From: Streptomyces cucumeris
GTDB taxonomy: Bacteria; Actinomycetota; Actinomycetes; Streptomycetales; Streptomycetaceae
Assembly: GCF_024295805.1 (NCBI RefSeq)
Contig: NZ_JANCLX010000008.1
Location: 61,397 to 125,396, forward strand
DNA: 64,000 nt
Reading direction: 5' to 3'
The position numbers and the translations under genes were made by a program. The stretch's first letter is position 1, and every line of letters begins with the position of its first letter. Of the stretch, positions 60,963 through 64,000 are shown piece after piece. Under the pieces are notes generated by a model. That model made no database searches. It saw only the letters and a list, made by a program, of their open reading frames with translations, and was not told the DNA's origin.

Positions 60963-61478
60963 ATGGGCGAGCAGTCCAGCGTGAAGTTCCCGCAAGAGGT
61001 CATCGACGAGTACGCCGCGCTCGGTGTCGACCTTCCCGCGCTGTTCTCCGCCGGGCACCTCGGCGCCCGGATGGGCGTGACGATCCGGGAGGCCTCCGCC
61101 GAGCGTGTGGTGGGCACCATGCCGGTGGAGGGCAACACCCAGCCGTACGGGCTGCTGCACGGCGGCGCCTCCGCGGTGCTGGCCGAGACCCTCGGCTCGA
61201 TCGGCTCGATGCTCCACGGCGGCAGCAGCCGGATCGCGGTCGGGGTGGACCTCAACTGCACCCATCACCGCGGGGTCCGCACCGGTGAGGTCACCGGCGT
61301 GGCCACCCCCGTCCACCAGGGCCGCTCCACCGCCACCTACGAGATCGTGATCACCGATGAGCAGGACCGCCGGGTGTGCACCGCCCGGCTGACCTGCCTG
61401 CTGCGCGAGGTGGACGGCAGCGGGCGGTCCAAGCTGGTCGACGAGATCCAGGAGGCGAAGGAGCGCACCGCCGAGTGA
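60963..61478 (+). CDS. PaaI-family hotdog thioesterase
   Basis: A 171-residue hotdog-fold thioesterase; the active-site stretch LLHGGASAVLAETLGSIG and the later TATYEIVITDEQDRRVCTAR match PaaI-like enzymes that hydrolyse aromatic or aliphatic acyl-CoA. The first 40 residues are extra. The ATG has CGGAG upstream. It lies 61 bases after the molybdoenzyme gene. Confidence 0.88.
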   Translation: MGEQSSVKFPQEVIDEYAALGVDLPALFSAGHLGARMGVTIREASAERVVGTMPVEGNTQPYGLLHGGASAVLAETLGSIGSMLHGGSSRIAVGVDLNCTHHRGVRTGEVTGVATPVHQGRSTATYEIVITDEQDRRVCTARLTCLLREVDGSGRSKLVDEIQEAKERTAE

Positions 61479-61497
61479 CGCCCTGACCGTTGGCGCG

Positions 61498-61574
61498 ACG
61501 GCCGTCCCCCAGCTCATGACGGCCGTCGCCCATCCTCTCCGCACGGCCGTCGCCCCGGCCCGCGCACGGCCGTT
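61498..61574. repeat. Array of four ACGGCCGT palindromes
   Basis: ACGGCCGT occurs at 61498, 61519, 61543 and 61566, with starts 21, 24 and 23 bases apart, about two helix turns. Three copies continue as CGCC or TGCC, forming a longer ACGGCCGTYGCC unit. It lies between the thioesterase gene and the membrane protein gene. Confidence 0.8.
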
Positions 61575-61675
61575 GCCACCCCTTCCGGCGCGTTCTAACG
61601 TTTCTCCATGCGGGCATCGACCCGGCTGCGCACGGTGTGTGCGGCACAGGAGTTGATCAGACATCACACGGTGCG

Positions 61676-62374
61676 ATGCCGATGAGCGGCATCGGGCCGG
61701 TCGAACCGGCGCCCCACGGCGATGAGCCGCGCCCCGCGCCCCCTCCCGCCGGGCCGCCCGGCCCCGCCCCCGCACCACCCCCCGAAACGCTCTCCGGCCG
61801 CTCCCGTGACCCCGACTCACCCGGCGCGTACGAACGTTGGACGGCGCTGCCCCGGCGCACACGCCGTACCGCCCTCGCCCTCACCGGTCTTGTGGCCGCG
61901 ATCGCGACGGGCTGCTATCTCCTACCGCACCGGACCGCCCCGTCCGCACCCCCGCCGCCCCCGTGGCCTGCCCAGGCGGTCGAGGTGGGCTACGGGGGCA
62001 CAACTGCCCCCGGGGACCCGGCAGACGAGGGTGTCTTCGCATTCCGGATACGGGTCTCCGCGGTCCGGAACACCGCTGTGACCGTGGAGAACATCACCCA
62101 GCCGTATCCCGCGCTGTCCCTCACCACTAGCCCGCGCACCCCTCTCACGGTGCGGTCCGGGGACACCCGTCAGCTCACCGTGCGCATCGGGGTACGGCGC
62201 TGTTCGGGGATTCCGCTCGGGGTCGAACTGCCTCCACTCGACATCACGCTCCGTAACACCCGCGCAATAAAGGACCAGACTTTTCTGCTGGGCGCCGCCT
62301 ACGCAAACGATCTTTCCGCTGCGCTGCGTGCACACTGCTCCGCACATCGCTCGCGAGTTCCCCACACTCCTTAG
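61676..62374 (+). CDS. Membrane-anchored hypothetical protein
   Basis: A 232-residue protein. The first ~40 residues are Pro-rich, one helix (about residues 65-83, RRTALALTGLVAAIATGCYLL) anchors it, and the C-terminal ~140 residues are a beta-rich extracytoplasmic domain with a cysteine pair (RRCSG and LRAHCSA) and no recognised family. The start is uncertain: ATG codons at 61676 and 61682 and a GTG at 61637 are in frame; none has a clear ribosome site. Confidence 0.65.
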   Translation: MPMSGIGPVEPAPHGDEPRPAPPPAGPPGPAPAPPPETLSGRSRDPDSPGAYERWTALPRRTRRTALALTGLVAAIATGCYLLPHRTAPSAPPPPPWPAQAVEVGYGGTTAPGDPADEGVFAFRIRVSAVRNTAVTVENITQPYPALSLTTSPRTPLTVRSGDTRQLTVRIGVRRCSGIPLGVELPPLDITLRNTRAIKDQTFLLGAAYANDLSAALRAHCSAHRSRVPHTP

Positions 62375-62420
62375 CGGAACTGCAACTTCTCAGTATCCGG
62401 ACCAAATATTTAATCCGGTT

Positions 62421-62451
62421 TTGACCGATTCGTTCTTTCTGTTCCGCTACA
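62421..62451 (+). promoter_or_regulatory. Candidate promoter before the binding-protein gene
   Basis: TTGACC (62421-62426) is followed after 18-19 bases by CGCTACA, a weak -10 match. The 278-base gap is locally AT-richer (AATATTTAAT just upstream), consistent with a promoter of the amino-acid transport genes. Confidence 0.3.
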
Positions 62452-62651
62452 CAGACGTCCCCGGGTGACACCCGTCATAACAAGACAGTCACATCATGGC
62501 CTGCACCTCTGCCACCCGCGACGCCCCACGCTTAGAGTCACAGCCAGTCACGACCCCGTCGGGTGTACGCCGCACCTGCACGGCTCAACAGGTCCATTCG
62601 GCGAGGACACGGCACCTCATGAGACGGGTGCCGGCCAGGAAAGGATTCCTC

Positions 62652-63881
62652 GTGCGACACCGTTCCTTGCTCATCATGACGACCGCGATCACTGCGGGAG
62701 CCCTCACCCTCACTGCCTGCGGGTCGCGCGACGGCAAAGACTCAGGGGACAAGGACAGCAAGACCACCGTGGTCATCGGTGTCGATGCCCCGCTGACCGG
62801 TTCGCTGTCCGCCCTCGGCCAGGGCATCAAGAACTCCGTCGACCTCGCGACGAAGATAGCCAACAAGAACAACGAGGTGCCGGGCGTCACGTTCAAGGTC
62901 AAGTCCTTCGACGACCAGGCCGTGCCCTCCTCCGGCAAGCAGAACGCCACCTCGATGGTCGACGACGACGAGATCCTCGGCATGGTCGGCCCGCTGAACT
63001 CGGGCGTCGCCCAGTCCATGCAGGGCGTCTTCAACAAGGGCGAGCTCGCGCAGGTCTCCCCCGCCAACACCAACCCGGCGCTGAGCCAGGGTGACAACTG
63101 GGCCTCCGGCAAGAAGGAGCGCCCGTTCAAGACCTACTTCCGCACCGCGACCACCGACATCATCCAGGGTCGCTTCGCCGCGCAGTACTACTACAACGAC
63201 GCCAAGAAGCGGAAGGTCTTCGTCGTCGACGACAAGCAGGCCTACGGCAACGGCCTGGCCAAGATCTTCGCGGCCGAGTTCAAGCGGCTGGGCGGCAAGG
63301 TCGTCGGCACCGACCACCTGACCATCAAGGAGACCGACTTCTCCGGTATCGCCAGCAAGGTCAAGTCCACCAAGGCGGACTCGGTCTACTTCGGTGGCCA
63401 GTACCCCGAGGGCGGCCTCCTCTCCGACCAGGTCAAGCAGGCCGGAGCGGACGTCCCGGTCATGGGCGGCGACGGTATCTACGACCCCGCCTTCATCAAG
63501 GCGTCGGGCACCAGCAACGACGGTGACCTCGCGACCTCCGTGGGCTACCCGGTCGAGCAGCTGGACTCCGCCAAGACGTTCATGAAGAACTACCAGGCCC
63601 AGGGCTACAAGGACCCGTTCGCGGCCTACGGCGGCTACTCCTACGACGCCGCCTGGTCGATCATCCAGGCCGTCAAGCAGGTCGTCCAGGACAACGACGG
63701 CGAGCTCCCCGACGACTCCCGCGCCAAGGTCACCGAAGCGCTCGGCAAGGTCTCGTTCGACGGCGTCACCGGCAAGGTCTCCTTCGACCAGTACGGCGAC
63801 ACCACCAACAAGCAGCTCACCGTCTACGAGGTCAAGAAGGGCGCCTGGAAGTCCGTGAAGAGCGCCACCTTCAAGGACTGA
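62652..63881 (+). CDS. livK: Branched-chain amino-acid ABC transporter binding lipoprotein
   Basis: A 409-residue lipoprotein. The signal ends in lipobox LTAC (Cys 23), so the protein is anchored outside the membrane. The periplasmic-binding fold is of the Leu/Ile/Val type: VVIGVDAPLTGSLSALGQGI, ILGMVGPLNSGVAQS, VFVVDDKQAYGNGLA and GKVSFDQYGDTTNKQL. It should work with LivH/M/G/F subunits that would lie beyond the window end. The GTG start follows AGGAAAGGA. Confidence 0.92.
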   Translation: MRHRSLLIMTTAITAGALTLTACGSRDGKDSGDKDSKTTVVIGVDAPLTGSLSALGQGIKNSVDLATKIANKNNEVPGVTFKVKSFDDQAVPSSGKQNATSMVDDDEILGMVGPLNSGVAQSMQGVFNKGELAQVSPANTNPALSQGDNWASGKKERPFKTYFRTATTDIIQGRFAAQYYYNDAKKRKVFVVDDKQAYGNGLAKIFAAEFKRLGGKVVGTDHLTIKETDFSGIASKVKSTKADSVYFGGQYPEGGLLSDQVKQAGADVPVMGGDGIYDPAFIKASGTSNDGDLATSVGYPVEQLDSAKTFMKNYQAQGYKDPFAAYGGYSYDAAWSIIQAVKQVVQDNDGELPDDSRAKVTEALGKVSFDGVTGKVSFDQYGDTTNKQLTVYEVKKGAWKSVKSATFKD

Positions 63882-63916
63882 CCCGGCTACTGCCCCGCAC
63901 TTCACCCAACGAACCG

Positions 63917-64000
63917 CGGGGGGGGGCCCCCCCCCCCCCCCCCCCCGCGGCCCCCCCCCCCCCCCCCCAACCCGGCGCGCCGGGGGGGGCCCACCCCGCC
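63917..64000. other. Homopolymer-rich terminal sequence, probably artefact
   Basis: The last 84 bases consist almost only of G and C runs, one of about 20 C, with no coding or regulatory pattern. Such runs are unlike the rest of the window and typical of low-quality reads or a scaffold end. The terminator or next gene expected here cannot be read. Confidence 0.8.

Overview
The window is about 73% G+C with strong third-position G/C bias, and its genes are unmistakably those of a Streptomyces (or very close actinomycete) chromosome core. The markers are WhiA in a uvrC-rapZ-yvcK-whiA operon, OpcA next to zwf, an RbpA-family protein, mycothiol-dependent isomerase and TerD/TerC proteins. From memory, the order resembles the S. 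coelicolor segment that runs from the second pentose-phosphate cluster (zwf2-opcA-pgl) through gap1, whiA, uvrA, uvrB, glpQ2, rpsA and polA to the branched-chain amino-acid transporter genes. No rRNA, tRNA, CRISPR array, prophage or insertion sequence was seen.

Layout. 1-3.5 kb: plus-strand pentose-phosphate operon (end of tal, zwf, opcA, pgl). 3.5-10.8 kb: minus-strand central carbon block (pgi, an MFS exporter, rbpA, secG, tpiA, pgk, gap). 10.9-19.1 kb: secreted M14 carboxypeptidase, then the translationally coupled uvrC-rapZ-yvcK-whiA operon. 19.2-21.8 kb: Rieske lipoprotein, and a LacI regulator with a PfkB sugar kinase behind a near-perfect palindromic operator. 21.4-36.4 kb: repair and stress block with uvrA, a mycothiol isomerase, a metallo-beta-lactamase-fold hydrolase, an MHS transporter, terC under a probable yybP-ykoY (manganese) riboswitch, two TerD proteins, uvrB, glpQ and ogt. 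36.8-43.5 kb: accessory genes (tandem DUF4360 secreted proteins, a P-loop-degenerate uridine-kinase-like protein, DUF1697, a PemK-like protein, a FUSC-type membrane protein, an ADP-ribosylglycohydrolase, small proteins). 43.6-49 kb: coaE and PAC2, a truncated beta-helix gene, rpsA with a textbook promoter, a methyltransferase. 49-64 kb: hrpB, a Doc-like toxin/antitoxin pair, DUF3068 protein, a lytic transglycosylase, polA, an FdhF/YdeP-type molybdoenzyme, a PaaI thioesterase, and a branched-chain amino-acid binding lipoprotein. The last ~85 bases are long G/C homopolymers that look like assembly noise.

How the genes work together. One half of the window feeds carbon through glycolysis and the NADPH-producing oxidative pentose-phosphate route. 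The other half carries UvrA, UvrB, UvrC, PolA and Ogt, so most of nucleotide excision repair lies in about 40 kb, all on the minus strand except ogt. The points that most deserve a second look are the UvrA reading frame that runs 141 codons past its normal end into the antisense of the sugar kinase, the terC leader whose aptamer can pair with the ribosome binding site, the TerD protein fused to an ATPase-like region without a Walker A motif, the toxin with a degenerate Fic motif, and several short repeat arrays in intergenic DNA.
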